Part shown: positions 21,474-29,808 of the stretch, piece after piece
Layout of the letters: each line of letters begins with the position of its first letter
How positions within the stretch are numbered: position 1 is the first letter of the stretch
Assembly: GCF_000244875.1 (NCBI RefSeq)
Contig: NC_016791.1
Coordinates: 372,001-436,000 of the forward strand
Direction: 5' to 3'
Length of the DNA stretch: 64,000 nt
DNA from: Clostridium sp. BNL1100
Lineage (GTDB): Bacteria > Bacillota > Clostridia > Acetivibrionales > DSM-1351
Program-made: the position numbers and the translations under genes
Notes under the pieces: model-generated
What the model was told of the DNA's origin: nothing
The model's database searches: none
Seen by the model: only the letters and a program-made list of their open reading frames with translations

Positions 21474-22299
21474 AATAATTACATTGATTTCAAAAATAAT
21501 TGCAAACCTGTTTATGATTATGTTTTCAATTACGTGTATCTTCCCGCTGGTATGGATGCTGTATTCTTCCTTGAAAACACAGCAGGAATTCAGCCTTGAT
21601 ATAATCTCACTACCAAAGGTCCTGCACTTTGACAATTTTATTGCAGCAATTAAAGTAGGAAAAATGCATATGTTCTTTGGAAACAGCCTTTTTAACAGTG
21701 TCATGTCTGTAATATTGATAATCATCATAGGCTTTATAATAGCATACTTTTTATCCAGATATAATTTTAAGTTAAGAAATGCAGTATATGTTTTGTTTTT
21801 ATTTGGAATGCTGGTGCCTGTCCATAGTTTGTTGATACCGCTGTTTATACAATTCAAGGTGTTGCATCTTCTTGACCAACGTTTTACCCTTATTTTCCCG
21901 TATGTTGCTTTTGGACTTCCAATGGCTGTATTTCTTTTTGAAAGCTTCATAAAATCTACACCTGTTGAGATTGAGGAAGCAGCATATCTGGACGGAGGCA
22001 GTACTTCAACTATAATTTTTAGAATTATCATGCCCGTGTGCAGACCGGTAATTTCAACAATATTAATACTTTCATTCTTAAATTCTTGGAATGAGTTCCC
22101 ATTTGCACTTATTCTATTAAGAAAGCAAAGTTTGAAAACTATTCCGATAGGCCTGTCAAATTTCAACGGACAATATACGGTAAATTACCCTCAATTGATG
22201 GCAGCGATGGTTATTGCGGTTCTTCCTGTTATTATTATTTATCTTTTGTTTTCCAAAAGGGTTATTGAAGGTATGACAGCTGGCTCGGTTAAAGGTTGA
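21463..22299 (+). CDS. Sugar ABC transporter permease, second subunit (MalG type)
   Basis: The start is ATG at 21463 (MKHKIITLISKIIANLF), preceded by GGGGAGGTAAAG; the frame is open further upstream, but that would overlap the preceding gene by 89 bases. The product is 278 aa, with six predicted membrane helices and the EAA loop IEEAAYLDGGSTSTIIFRII. An extracytoplasmic-side FALILLRK segment and the FSKRVIEGMTAGSVKG ending are typical of MalG/LacG-like subunits. It pairs with the preceding permease, overlapping it by 11 bases. Confidence 0.93.
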   Translation: MKHKIITLISKIIANLFMIMFSITCIFPLVWMLYSSLKTQQEFSLDIISLPKVLHFDNFIAAIKVGKMHMFFGNSLFNSVMSVILIIIIGFIIAYFLSRYNFKLRNAVYVLFLFGMLVPVHSLLIPLFIQFKVLHLLDQRFTLIFPYVAFGLPMAVFLFESFIKSTPVEIEEAAYLDGGSTSTIIFRIIMPVCRPVISTILILSFLNSWNEFPFALILLRKQSLKTIPIGLSNFNGQYTVNYPQLMAAMVIAVLPVIIIYLLFSKRVIEGMTAGSVKG

Positions 22300-22381
22300 C
22301 ATAAGATAGGAATGTTGCTGTGTTTTTGAGTGAAATAAGCTAATAATCATAAGTTTAAACAAGAATAATTTTACAAGGGCG

Positions 22382-24562
22382 GTGTCTGGTTTGGAAAGAG
22401 GAATATATTTTGACGGTTGGTATAAAAATAATCATTGTTATCACCCAAGCTTACCCATCAGAAGTATGCAGATGGTAGAGGACTTGGAAAAATATCATGG
22501 TACACTGCTTGTCTGGTCTGCACTGGGAGGCGGCTCCATATCTCTTCCGTATTTGGAGCATGAAGCGTTTGGAGAGGTAGACCCAAGGCTTCGATTTTAC
22601 GGATATATGAATGACTCTGAGTTTATTGCGGAATGTAATAAGCGTGGAATAAAGGTTTTTGGTATAGTATTTGAGGTACAGGGTTGGGAGTTTCCTGCAA
22701 TATTCAGCGGCGACAAAAAGCAGTTTAAGGAGCTTAATGTAATAAAGGATGGTAAACCTCATGACTGGTACGGTTTGAGGGAGTTTTCCAATGACAAGTA
22801 CTATGAAGTGTTTGGAAAAAAATTCTCAGATTATTTCCCAAATGGTTTGTTCAACAGCGACGGAGAACCTGTAACTAATATATGGGAGGAATGCTGTGCA
22901 AGGGATTTCAAGGGTGTTCCCTGTCATGCGGAATGGGTTGAGGTAAAAAATCATGAGCATATAGCATACTCAATGTGCAGAAATAATCCGGTATGGAGAG
23001 AATACCTTAAACAAATAATTAAAATACAGATAGATGCGGGTGTTGCAGGAATTCAACTGGATGAATGCGAGCTTCCGATGACTTCCATAAGGTACGGAGG
23101 CTGCTTCTGCAAGGATTGTATGAAACAGTTTAATGCATACCTCAAGGAGCTGGATGCAAAGGGGCAACGTCCTGAAGAGTTGAAGGATGTTGATTTGGAT
23201 AGCTTTAACTACGGTGAATATCTCAAGGAGAGAAATGTAATTTATCCCGGAAATGTAGGAGAACTTCCCTTGTTTAAGTATTACTGGGAGTACCAGCTGC
23301 GAGCAATAAAAAAACATTTTAATGAGCTTGCGGATTATGCAAAGGGATACGGAAAGCAAATTGGCAAGGATATACTGGTATCGGGAAACTTTTTTGATAT
23401 CATGCCTTCATACTATCCATTGGAACCAAGGGCTGACGTAATAATAACCGAAATGAAACAAAGTATCCTAAAACAGTCCCACTGGTATAGATATGTGGCA
23501 GGCTTCGCAGGGGACAAGCCAGTAATTGTGGCGGAAAATCCTTATGGAAGTGCGGTTTATGAGTTGGTTGACCTGCTTAATGAAGGAAAGGGCTATGACC
23601 TGTACAGGCTGCTGTTGATAGAGGCTTCAGCATATGGCTGCAATATGTCGGTTCCCTATGGTGCATGGATGGGAAATACAGTCAAGGATGCTTTCTGGCC
23701 TCCCCAAAATGTAACATGTGAGGTACAGGATTTTCTTGTAAACAACGAAAGATTGTTCAGTAAGAAATCTGGAGCCAATGTGCTCGTTCTGTACAGTTTT
23801 GCCAGCAACTACTGGTCCGAAGCTATTGCAGGATACTCCAGCAGTGTTTTGGACGGTGAGGAGGAGGGAACTCTTTCCTACAGTGTAATTGACCCTGATG
23901 ATCCAAATGGTGTAAGAATGCCTTTCTGGGAAGTGAGCAGAAGTTTGTCCAAAAAGCAGGTAGGCTTTGACGTAAAGTTTATTGCAGATGGAGAGCTAAG
24001 GGAAGATGAATTTTGTGCAAAAGATATTGAAAATTACGATTTGGTTATTCTTCCTGACTGCAGCATATTAACTGAGAATCAGGCTGATGTCATAAAAACA
24101 TATGCAAAACAGAGTGGCAGAGTCTTGATATTCGGTCGGGCAGCAAAAAACCTGCCGGAATGGATTGAGGATATGAAAAAAATAGACAGTGTTACTTATT
24201 GTTTGAATGACAATTATAAGCCTACAGCTCTCAAGCAATTTGATAAAGCGTTGGAGAGTGCCTACAAGGATTTATGGAAGGTCACTTTGGATAATGAAAC
24301 AATCGGAGTGCAGACCCATTCCATTGATAATGGAATGGCAATACACCTTATAAATTACGACTATTCCAAACAGGATGATTCCGTAAAACCTTTGGCTGAA
24401 TTAAACTTAAAGATACATTTAACAGGTAGTAAATATAGCACTATTAAAATCCATACTCTAAATGGCAGTAAGGTAAAATTCGAAAACAGTATGGATGGAG
24501 ATATTCTGCACATTAAAATCTTTGATTTGCCTTTGTATGCAGTTGTGGAAGTTAATAAATAA
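22382..24562 (+). CDS. Glycoside-hydrolase-like protein with GATase-like domain
   Basis: The 726-aa product appears cytoplasmic, with no signal peptide. Its first 430 residues look like a TIM barrel of the hypothetical glycosidase type (GIKVFGIVFEVQGWEFPAI, GVAGIQLDECELPMTSIRYG). Residues about 470-620 resemble the glutamine-amidotransferase-like trimerisation domain of family 42 galactosidases (NYDLVILPDCSILTENQADV, then SGRVLIFGRA). ELDE/DECELP acids are candidate catalytic residues, but I cannot assign a CAZy family. The start is GTG at 22382 or, more likely, TTG at 22391 after AAGGGCGGTG. It probably cleaves the sugar imported by the preceding transporter. Confidence 0.7.
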   Translation: MSGLERGIYFDGWYKNNHCYHPSLPIRSMQMVEDLEKYHGTLLVWSALGGGSISLPYLEHEAFGEVDPRLRFYGYMNDSEFIAECNKRGIKVFGIVFEVQGWEFPAIFSGDKKQFKELNVIKDGKPHDWYGLREFSNDKYYEVFGKKFSDYFPNGLFNSDGEPVTNIWEECCARDFKGVPCHAEWVEVKNHEHIAYSMCRNNPVWREYLKQIIKIQIDAGVAGIQLDECELPMTSIRYGGCFCKDCMKQFNAYLKELDAKGQRPEELKDVDLDSFNYGEYLKERNVIYPGNVGELPLFKYYWEYQLRAIKKHFNELADYAKGYGKQIGKDILVSGNFFDIMPSYYPLEPRADVIITEMKQSILKQSHWYRYVAGFAGDKPVIVAENPYGSAVYELVDLLNEGKGYDLYRLLLIEASAYGCNMSVPYGAWMGNTVKDAFWPPQNVTCEVQDFLVNNERLFSKKSGANVLVLYSFASNYWSEAIAGYSSSVLDGEEEGTLSYSVIDPDDPNGVRMPFWEVSRSLSKKQVGFDVKFIADGELREDEFCAKDIENYDLVILPDCSILTENQADVIKTYAKQSGRVLIFGRAAKNLPEWIEDMKKIDSVTYCLNDNYKPTALKQFDKALESAYKDLWKVTLDNETIGVQTHSIDNGMAIHLINYDYSKQDDSVKPLAELNLKIHLTGSKYSTIKIHTLNGSKVKFENSMDGDILHIKIFDLPLYAVVEVNK

Positions 24563-24655
24563 TTAATTATATAAAACAATACAACGCCGCTTAAACCAGC
24601 TTTATCTGAGCTTCGGTTTGAAGAGGGTCTGTTTGAGAAAAGGGATGAATAATTT

Positions 24656-25201
24656 ATGTTGAGTAAGCAGGAATTCCGTGAGGTTGTAGAGGGTACCCTG
24701 GCTTTTTTTGAAAAGGCATCAATAGTTCTGACGGATGATGAGAAGAAGCGTATCGAGGTTGCTGATTTCGGACTGAATGATTTAAAACAGACGGGGCTTC
24801 AATTAATAACCTTTGTTAATACTGACAGAGTTTGTGCAAAGGAAATGGTTCTTTTCCCACACCAGACATGTCCTGAGCACAGGCATCCAGACAGGAATGG
24901 CAATCCCGGAAAAGAGGAGACTTTCAGATGCAGAAGTGGAAGGGTTTACCTTTACGTTGCAGGTGAAAAGTCTAAAGAAATTCATTGTAAAGTGCCCACA
25001 GGCAGTGAAGAGTACTACACCGTTTGGCATGAAATAATATTGAATCCTGGAGAGCAGTATACTCTTTATCCAAACACTCTTCACTGGTTCCAGGCAGGTG
25101 ACGAAGGTGCAATCATATCTGAGTTTTCTACAAATTCAGATGACTTATCAGATATTTTTACGGATGATAGGATAAAAAGAATCCCTGAAGTAGATAAATA
25201 G
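24656..25201 (+). CDS. D-lyxose isomerase-type cupin
   Basis: The 181-aa cupin matches D-lyxose ketol-isomerases (EC 5.3.1.15). Metal-ligand positions are visible in CPEHRHPDRNG (two histidines), GKEETFRCRSG (Glu) and YPNTLHWFQAGDEG (His). Known members interconvert D-lyxose/D-xylulose and often D-mannose/D-fructose. It begins MLSKQEFREVVEGTL from ATG, with AAAAGGGATG upstream. It closes the transporter-glycosidase operon and is followed by a strong terminator. It supports a pentose- or mannose-containing substrate, which is inference. Confidence 0.85.
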   Translation: MLSKQEFREVVEGTLAFFEKASIVLTDDEKKRIEVADFGLNDLKQTGLQLITFVNTDRVCAKEMVLFPHQTCPEHRHPDRNGNPGKEETFRCRSGRVYLYVAGEKSKEIHCKVPTGSEEYYTVWHEIILNPGEQYTLYPNTLHWFQAGDEGAIISEFSTNSDDLSDIFTDDRIKRIPEVDK

Positions 25202-25224
25202 TCCTTATATAATAAGATGACAGG

Positions 25225-25274
25225 AAAAGCCCCGGAAGACTCTTTTTAAAGAAAGAGTTTCCCGGGGCATTTTG
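25225..25274 (+). terminator. Intrinsic terminator after the isomerase gene
   Basis: A long bipartite stem: gccccgg (25229-25235) with ccggggc (25262-25268), and actcttt (25239-25245) with aaagagt (25252-25258), then ATTTTG. Confidence 0.85.
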
Positions 25275-25291
25275 TGTTAAAATTAGACTTG

Positions 25292-25308
25292 AATACCTCT
25301 AAGGTATT
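25292..25308. promoter_or_regulatory. Inverted repeat upstream of the flavodiiron promoter
   Basis: AATACC (25292-25297) and GGTATT (25303-25308) form a perfect 6-bp palindrome ending 14 bases ahead of the -35 box. It could be an operator for an oxygen- or nitric-oxide-responsive regulator; no regulator is identified. Confidence 0.35.
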
Positions 25309-25322
25309 TATAGATAAAGTGT

Positions 25323-25350
25323 TTAACAAGTTTAGATAAGGGTATATAAT
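25323..25350 (+). promoter_or_regulatory. Promoter of the flavodiiron protein gene
   Basis: TTAACA (25323-25328) and TATAAT (25345-25350) with a 16-base spacer, about 72 bases ahead of the start codon. Confidence 0.6.
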
Positions 25351-25422
25351 ATTAGAGTATTATTCTAAATGGATAAGTAAATGATAAACTTGAAATTATA
25401 TGAAAGGACGGTAAAAAAATAA

Positions 25423-26613
25423 ATGATAGAAATAAAGAAGAATATATACTGGTGCGGAATAAGAGACTGGGGACTAAGTGTTTTTCATGGACATGAACTT
25501 TCAACCCACAGGGGATCTTCATATAATTCATATATTATAAGAGATAAAAAGACAGTACTTATTGATACTGTGTGGGACCCATATAAGGAACAATTCGTAG
25601 AGGACTTGGACAAGAGTGTAGGACTGTCAAATATAGATGCAATTGTTATTAACCACGTTGAGCCGGACCATGGCGGAAGCCTCGGACTTTTGATGAGCAA
25701 AATCCCGAATACTCCTATTTACTGTACAAAAAACGGTTCAGAAATTATTAAAAAATACTTTGAAAAAGATTGGAATTTTAACATAGTAAAAACTGGAGAT
25801 ACTCTGGACTTGGGAGAATATAAGCTGAATTTTGTTGACATGCAGATGATTCACTGGCCTGACAGTATGCTTGAGTATGTTGAAGGTGCGAAATTGGTTA
25901 TATCCAACGATGCTTTTGGTCAGCACTATTGCGGAACTGATATGTTTAATGATCAGGTTGATACCTGTGAACTTTATCAGGAAGCAATAAAGTACTATGC
26001 AAATATTCTTACTCCTTTCAGACCTCTTATAAAGAAAAAGATAGAGCAGATATCTTCTTTAAATCTTGATATAGACATGATTGCACCCAGTCATGGGGTT
26101 ATTTGGAGAGATAATCCATCCCAGATTATCAAGAAGTATGATGAGTGGGCTGACCTCAACTACAACGAAGGCTATGCAGCAATTATTTACGATACAATGT
26201 ACCATACCACCAGAGCTATGGCTGAAGCAATAGGACGGGGTTTTGAAGAAGAAGGAGTAAGCTACAGGATAATCAATGCTGCTACAAGAGACAAGAGTGA
26301 CCTGAATGTTGAGATTTTTAAGGCAAATGCCGTTCTCATAGGAAGCTGCACGGTTAACAATACTGTTACAAGACCAATAGCAGCTTTGTTAGAGGAAATT
26401 AAGTCCTTAAAAATTAAGAATAAGCTTGCTGCGGGATTCGGAGCATATGGATGGAGCGGTGAGGCACACAAGAAGATAAGCAAGGATCTTGGAGATGCCG
26501 GCTTGACCATTTGTGCCGAACCACTGGGCTTTAGATACAAAATGTCCGGGCCTGAAGTTGAGCAGTGTGTCGAAATGGGACGCAACATTGCCAGACAGCT
26601 TAAAGCAAAATAA
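25423..26613 (+). CDS. Flavodiiron protein (FprA type)
   Basis: The 396-aa protein has an N-terminal metallo-beta-lactamase-like diiron domain and a C-terminal flavodoxin domain. The diiron ligand signature NHVEPDHGG supplies His78, Glu80, Asp82 and His83. Further ligands are likely in QMIHWPDSM, NDAFGQHY and APSHGVIW. The flavodoxin part starts near residue 255 (AAIIYDTMYHTTRAMAEAIG). Class A flavodiiron proteins reduce O2 to water and/or NO to N2O, protecting anaerobes, with electrons usually from rubredoxin. It appears monocistronic from its own promoter and has no fused rubredoxin. Confidence 0.95.
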   Translation: MIEIKKNIYWCGIRDWGLSVFHGHELSTHRGSSYNSYIIRDKKTVLIDTVWDPYKEQFVEDLDKSVGLSNIDAIVINHVEPDHGGSLGLLMSKIPNTPIYCTKNGSEIIKKYFEKDWNFNIVKTGDTLDLGEYKLNFVDMQMIHWPDSMLEYVEGAKLVISNDAFGQHYCGTDMFNDQVDTCELYQEAIKYYANILTPFRPLIKKKIEQISSLNLDIDMIAPSHGVIWRDNPSQIIKKYDEWADLNYNEGYAAIIYDTMYHTTRAMAEAIGRGFEEEGVSYRIINAATRDKSDLNVEIFKANAVLIGSCTVNNTVTRPIAALLEEIKSLKIKNKLAAGFGAYGWSGEAHKKISKDLGDAGLTICAEPLGFRYKMSGPEVEQCVEMGRNIARQLKAK

Positions 26614-26656
26614 TATTATTAAGTAGATTTTTCGTGTTTTTTTTAACAAAATGCTA

Positions 26657-26732
26657 CTTACAATTATCATAAATATGTTATAATAAATGCTGGTATTTTG
26701 AATATTTATCTTCGAATACCAGCTTTTGTTTT
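26657..26732 (+). promoter_or_regulatory. Promoter immediately followed by a terminator-like hairpin
   Basis: CTTACA (26657-26662) and an extended TG-T-TATAAT -10 (26679-26684) are 16 bases apart. The predicted start (about 26691) falls in the 5' arm of gctggtatt (26689-26697), which pairs with aataccagc (26715-26723) and is followed by TTTTGTTTT. It may be the terminator for the flavodiiron gene, a 5' stabilising hairpin for the NifU-like transcript, or an attenuator. Confidence 0.5.
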
Positions 26733-26838
26733 GCTTCTCTGTATGTAGAAACAGAAGTACATAATATCGAGGCAATAGCCTCAAACTCAATAAAGCTATG
26801 AATAAAATTTCAAATAGTTATGCGAAGGGGGAAGTCAA

Positions 26839-27531
26839 ATGAATTACTCACATGAAGTTGAAAATATGTGTGTTGTAAAGAAGGGGCCACATCATGGTCC
26901 TGCTCCAATTCCTGAAGAAGGTAAGTGGGTAAAAGCTAAAGAAATCAGCGACATATCAGGTTTGTCACATGGTATTGGTTGGTGTGCACCTCAGCAGGGA
27001 TGCTGTAAGCTCACATTGAACGTTAAAGAAGGTAAAGTTGAAGAAGCTCTTGTTGAAACACTTGGTTGCTCAGGTATGACTCACTCAGCAGCTATGGCTG
27101 CTGAAATTCTTCAAGGGAAAACTATTCTTGAATGCTTAAATACTGACTTGGTTTGCGACGCTATAAACGTTGCTATGAGAGAAATATTCAAGCAGTTGGC
27201 ATATGGTAGAACACAGTCTGCTTTCTCAGAAGGCGGTCTTCCAATCGGTGCAGGACTTGAAGACCTTGGTAAAGGTTTACGTTCACAGGTTGGAACAATA
27301 TTTGCTACTAATGCTAAGGGTGTTAGATACCTTGAAATGGCTGAAGGTTACATATTAAACATAGGTCTTGATGCTGATGACGAAGTTATCGGTTACAAGT
27401 TCGTATCACTCGGAAAGATGCTTGATGCAATAAAGAAGGGTGTAGATCCTAAGGAAGCTTATGAAAAGAATATAGGCACATACGGCAGATTTGATGAAGC
27501 AGTTAAAGTAATAGATCCTAGACACGAATAA
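26839..27531 (+). CDS. NifU/IscU-like iron-sulfur scaffold-type protein
   Basis: The 230-aa protein has an IscU/NifU-N-like fold pattern. LSHGIGWCAPQQGCCKLTLN and VETLGCSGMTHSAAMAAEIL carry the cysteines that would ligate a cluster, and CLNTDLVCDAINVAMREIF adds two more. Unlike housekeeping IscU, it is longer and has a C-terminal part (TNAKGVRYLEMAEGYILNIG). No cysteine desulfurase is adjacent. It is followed 21 bases later by the GGGtGRT protein, a pairing seen repeatedly in anaerobes but of unknown function. ATG follows AAGGGGGAAG. Confidence 0.8.
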   Translation: MNYSHEVENMCVVKKGPHHGPAPIPEEGKWVKAKEISDISGLSHGIGWCAPQQGCCKLTLNVKEGKVEEALVETLGCSGMTHSAAMAAEILQGKTILECLNTDLVCDAINVAMREIFKQLAYGRTQSAFSEGGLPIGAGLEDLGKGLRSQVGTIFATNAKGVRYLEMAEGYILNIGLDADDEVIGYKFVSLGKMLDAIKKGVDPKEAYEKNIGTYGRFDEAVKVIDPRHE

Positions 27532-27552
27532 TTAAAGAGAGAGGTGAATACT

Positions 27553-28551
27553 GTGGTTAGATTTGAAGGTTATGAAAGAAGAATAGCTCAAATAGAAAAA
27601 TGTTTAGCTGAGTATGGCTTTAAGAGCCTTGAAGAAGTAAAGGACTTCTGTACTTCAAAAGGAATAGATGTGGACTCAATCGTTAGAGGTATACAGCCAA
27701 TCGCATTTGAAAATGCAGTATGGGCATACACTCTCGGTTGTGGTGTTGCACTTAAGAAGGGTATAACAAACGCTTCTCAAGCTGCTGAAGCAATCGGTAT
27801 CGGATTACAGGCTTTCTGTATCCCGGGTTCAGTTGCAGAATCAAGAAAAGTTGGTTTAGGCCACGGAAATCTTGCTGCAATGCTTCTTAAAGAAGAAACC
27901 AAATGCTTCTGCTTCCTGGCAGGACACGAATCCTTTGCAGCTGCTGAAGGAGCTATTGGTATAGCTAAAACAGCTAACAAGGTTAGAAAAGAACCACTTC
28001 AGGTTATATTGAATGGTCTTGGTAAGGATGCAGCATTTATTATTTCAAGAATTAACGGATTTACATATGTTGAAACTGATTACGATTTTTCAACAAATAC
28101 TCTTAACGTTGTTAGAACAAAAGCTTATTCAAACGGCGACAAGGCTAAGGTTAGAGTCTATGGTGCAAATGACGTTCTTGAAGGCGTAGCTATTATGATG
28201 CATGAGAATGTTGACGTTTCCATCACTGGTAACTCAACTAACCCAACAAGATTCCAGCACTTAGTTGCAGGTACATACAAGAAGTGGGCAAATGAAAATG
28301 GTAAGACATACTTCTCAGTTGCTTCAGGTGGAGGAACAGGAAGAACATTGCATCCTGACAATATGGCTGCGGGACCTGCTTCATACGGCTTAACAGATTC
28401 AATGGGTAGAATGCATGGAGACGCTCAGTTTGCCGGATCATCTTCAGTTCCTGCTCACGTTGAAATGATGGGTCTTATCGGCGCAGGTAACAACCCAATG
28501 GTTGGTATGACCGTTGCAGTAGCGGTTGCAATTGAAGAATCTGCAAAATAA
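27553..28551 (+). CDS. GGGtGRT protein
   Basis: The 332-aa protein is recognised by its naming motif SVASGGGTGRTLHPDNMAAG near residue 260. No enzyme function is known to me. Several cysteines (CGVALKKG, ETKCFCFLAGHE) and His residues (GLGHGN, AGHESF) could bind metal or a cofactor. The start is chosen as GTG at 27553, spaced properly from AGAGAGGTGA; GTG at 27544 is inside that site. It lies just behind the NifU-like gene and ahead of a strong terminator, so the two form a dedicated operon, perhaps for a metallo-cofactor. Confidence 0.82.
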   Translation: MVRFEGYERRIAQIEKCLAEYGFKSLEEVKDFCTSKGIDVDSIVRGIQPIAFENAVWAYTLGCGVALKKGITNASQAAEAIGIGLQAFCIPGSVAESRKVGLGHGNLAAMLLKEETKCFCFLAGHESFAAAEGAIGIAKTANKVRKEPLQVILNGLGKDAAFIISRINGFTYVETDYDFSTNTLNVVRTKAYSNGDKAKVRVYGANDVLEGVAIMMHENVDVSITGNSTNPTRFQHLVAGTYKKWANENGKTYFSVASGGGTGRTLHPDNMAAGPASYGLTDSMGRMHGDAQFAGSSSVPAHVEMMGLIGAGNNPMVGMTVAVAVAIEESAK

Positions 28552-28584
28552 TTTTTTTATAAATTAAGAATTTAAAGCTAGTAT

Positions 28585-28632
28585 AAAAGGAGCTGTCGCA
28601 ATAGTTTTTAAATATTGCACGGCTCCTTTTTT
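28585..28632 (+). terminator. Intrinsic terminator after the GGGtGRT gene
   Basis: aaaaggagc pairs with gctcctttt, with a gcaata/tattgc inner helix, followed by a T-run. Confidence 0.88.
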
Positions 28633-28740
28633 GCAATTATTTCAATTTAGCCAAAAGAATATTATATATTCAGATAGGCATTATAATATTATCAGAAAGC
28701 GTTTTAAAGATCACTTTTTTCATTTTTTTGAAAAATAGTA

Positions 28741-28769
28741 TTGAACAAGGTAAAAATTCGTATTATACT
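28741..28769 (+). promoter_or_regulatory. Promoter of the ctsR operon
   Basis: TTGAAC (28741-28746), a 17-base spacer and TATACT (28764-28769). The predicted start lies near 28776, next to the CtsR operator. Confidence 0.75.
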
Positions 28770-28777
28770 AAAATTAA

Positions 28778-28794
28778 AGTCAAAGAAAGTCAAA
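28778..28794 (+). promoter_or_regulatory. CtsR heptad operator
   Basis: AGTCAAA-GAA-AGTCAAA matches the CtsR consensus of two direct (A/G)GTCAAA heptads separated by three bases. It overlaps the predicted transcription start, so CtsR bound here would repress its own operon until heat stress. Confidence 0.9.
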
Positions 28795-28818
28795 ATCAAT
28801 TTAAATAGAGGTGATGTT

Positions 28819-29277
28819 GTGGCAAGTTTAAGTGATTTGATTGAGGCTTTTATAAAGCAAATGATGGCAGACACAAACGGGTCAATTGAACTGCAACGTA
28901 ATGAGCTTGCAAACCAGTTCAATTGCGTCCCGTCTCAGATTAACTATGTAATATCAACCAGATTTACCGTAGACAGAGGCTACTATGTTGAAAGCCGAAG
29001 GGGCGGTGGAGGACATGTAAAAATAAAACGTGTTAATGTCAATATACCGGGAAATTACCTGATGCATATTATATCCTCCATGGGCTCAAGTATCTCTCAG
29101 CAATCGGCAGAAGTGTTTATTAACAATTTTGTAGATTATGAGGTTATAAGCGAAAGAGAAGGATTTTTGATGAAAGCCGCTGTGAGTGATAAGATTCTTG
29201 GCGGGTTGCCAATGCCAGACAGAGATATTATCAGAGCATCACTGCTTAAAAATATGATTATGAGCTTACTGGTTTAA
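28819..29277 (+). CDS. ctsR: Heat-shock repressor CtsR
   Basis: The 152-aa protein begins MASLSDLIEAFIKQMM at GTG 28819, preceded by AGAGGTGATG. Any upstream in-frame start would run through the promoter and operator. The winged helix-turn-helix region ends in the glycine-rich wing ESRRGGGGHVKIKRV, diagnostic of CtsR. The C-terminal dimer region includes DREIIRASLLKNMI-like residues (DRDIIRASLLKNMI). CtsR represses clp genes and is inactivated by heat, assisted by McsA/McsB and ClpCP. The operator at 28778 makes autoregulation likely. Confidence 0.96.
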   Translation: MASLSDLIEAFIKQMMADTNGSIELQRNELANQFNCVPSQINYVISTRFTVDRGYYVESRRGGGGHVKIKRVNVNIPGNYLMHIISSMGSSISQQSAEVFINNFVDYEVISEREGFLMKAAVSDKILGGLPMPDRDIIRASLLKNMIMSLLV

Positions 29278-29319
29278 GAATATAGTTTAAGGGTATTGTT
29301 TTTTTAGGAGGTAATTTTT

Positions 29320-29808
29320 ATGCTTTGCCAGAATTGTCAGCAGAGAACTGCAAATGTACATTTTACACAGATTAAAAATAACACAAAGTTGGATATCTAT
29401 CTTTGTGAAGAATGTGCACGGGAAATGAGCCATCAGGACTTTGTTTCTCCTTTCGGTTTTAACGACTTGATTAGCGGATTATTTGGGGCACAACTGAAAC
29501 AAGAACCTACTGTAAAGCTTAAATGCAAGAACTGCGGGATGGAGTATGATGAATTTCTGAAAACATCAAGGCTAGGCTGTACCCAGTGCTATAAGGCCTT
29601 TGCAGATAAACTGGATCCCATAGTAAAAAGACTTCACGGAAACGGGGAACATCATGGAAAGGTTCCGGCAAGGGTAAGCAGCAATGTGAATATTAACAAT
29701 GAAATAGATAAACTAAAACAACTTTTAAATGAAGCTATTAAAGCTGAGAAATATGAAGAAGCCGCAAAAATCCGAGATAGGATAAAAAGTCTGGAGGTGG
29801 GAGAATGA
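29320..29808 (+). CDS. mcsA: McsA, zinc-finger activator of McsB
   Basis: The 162-aa protein has paired CxxC zinc-binding motifs (MLCQNCQQRTANVHF, YLCEECAREM, KLKCKNCGMEY, RLGCTQCYKAF) and a C-terminal UVR coiled-coil (LLNEAIKAEKYEEAAKIRDR). In Bacillus, McsA activates the arginine kinase McsB and modulates CtsR. Translation starts at ATG after TTAGGAGG. Its stop overlaps mcsB by four bases, a sign of translational coupling within the ctsR operon. Confidence 0.95.
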   Translation: MLCQNCQQRTANVHFTQIKNNTKLDIYLCEECAREMSHQDFVSPFGFNDLISGLFGAQLKQEPTVKLKCKNCGMEYDEFLKTSRLGCTQCYKAFADKLDPIVKRLHGNGEHHGKVPARVSSNVNINNEIDKLKQLLNEAIKAEKYEEAAKIRDRIKSLEVGE

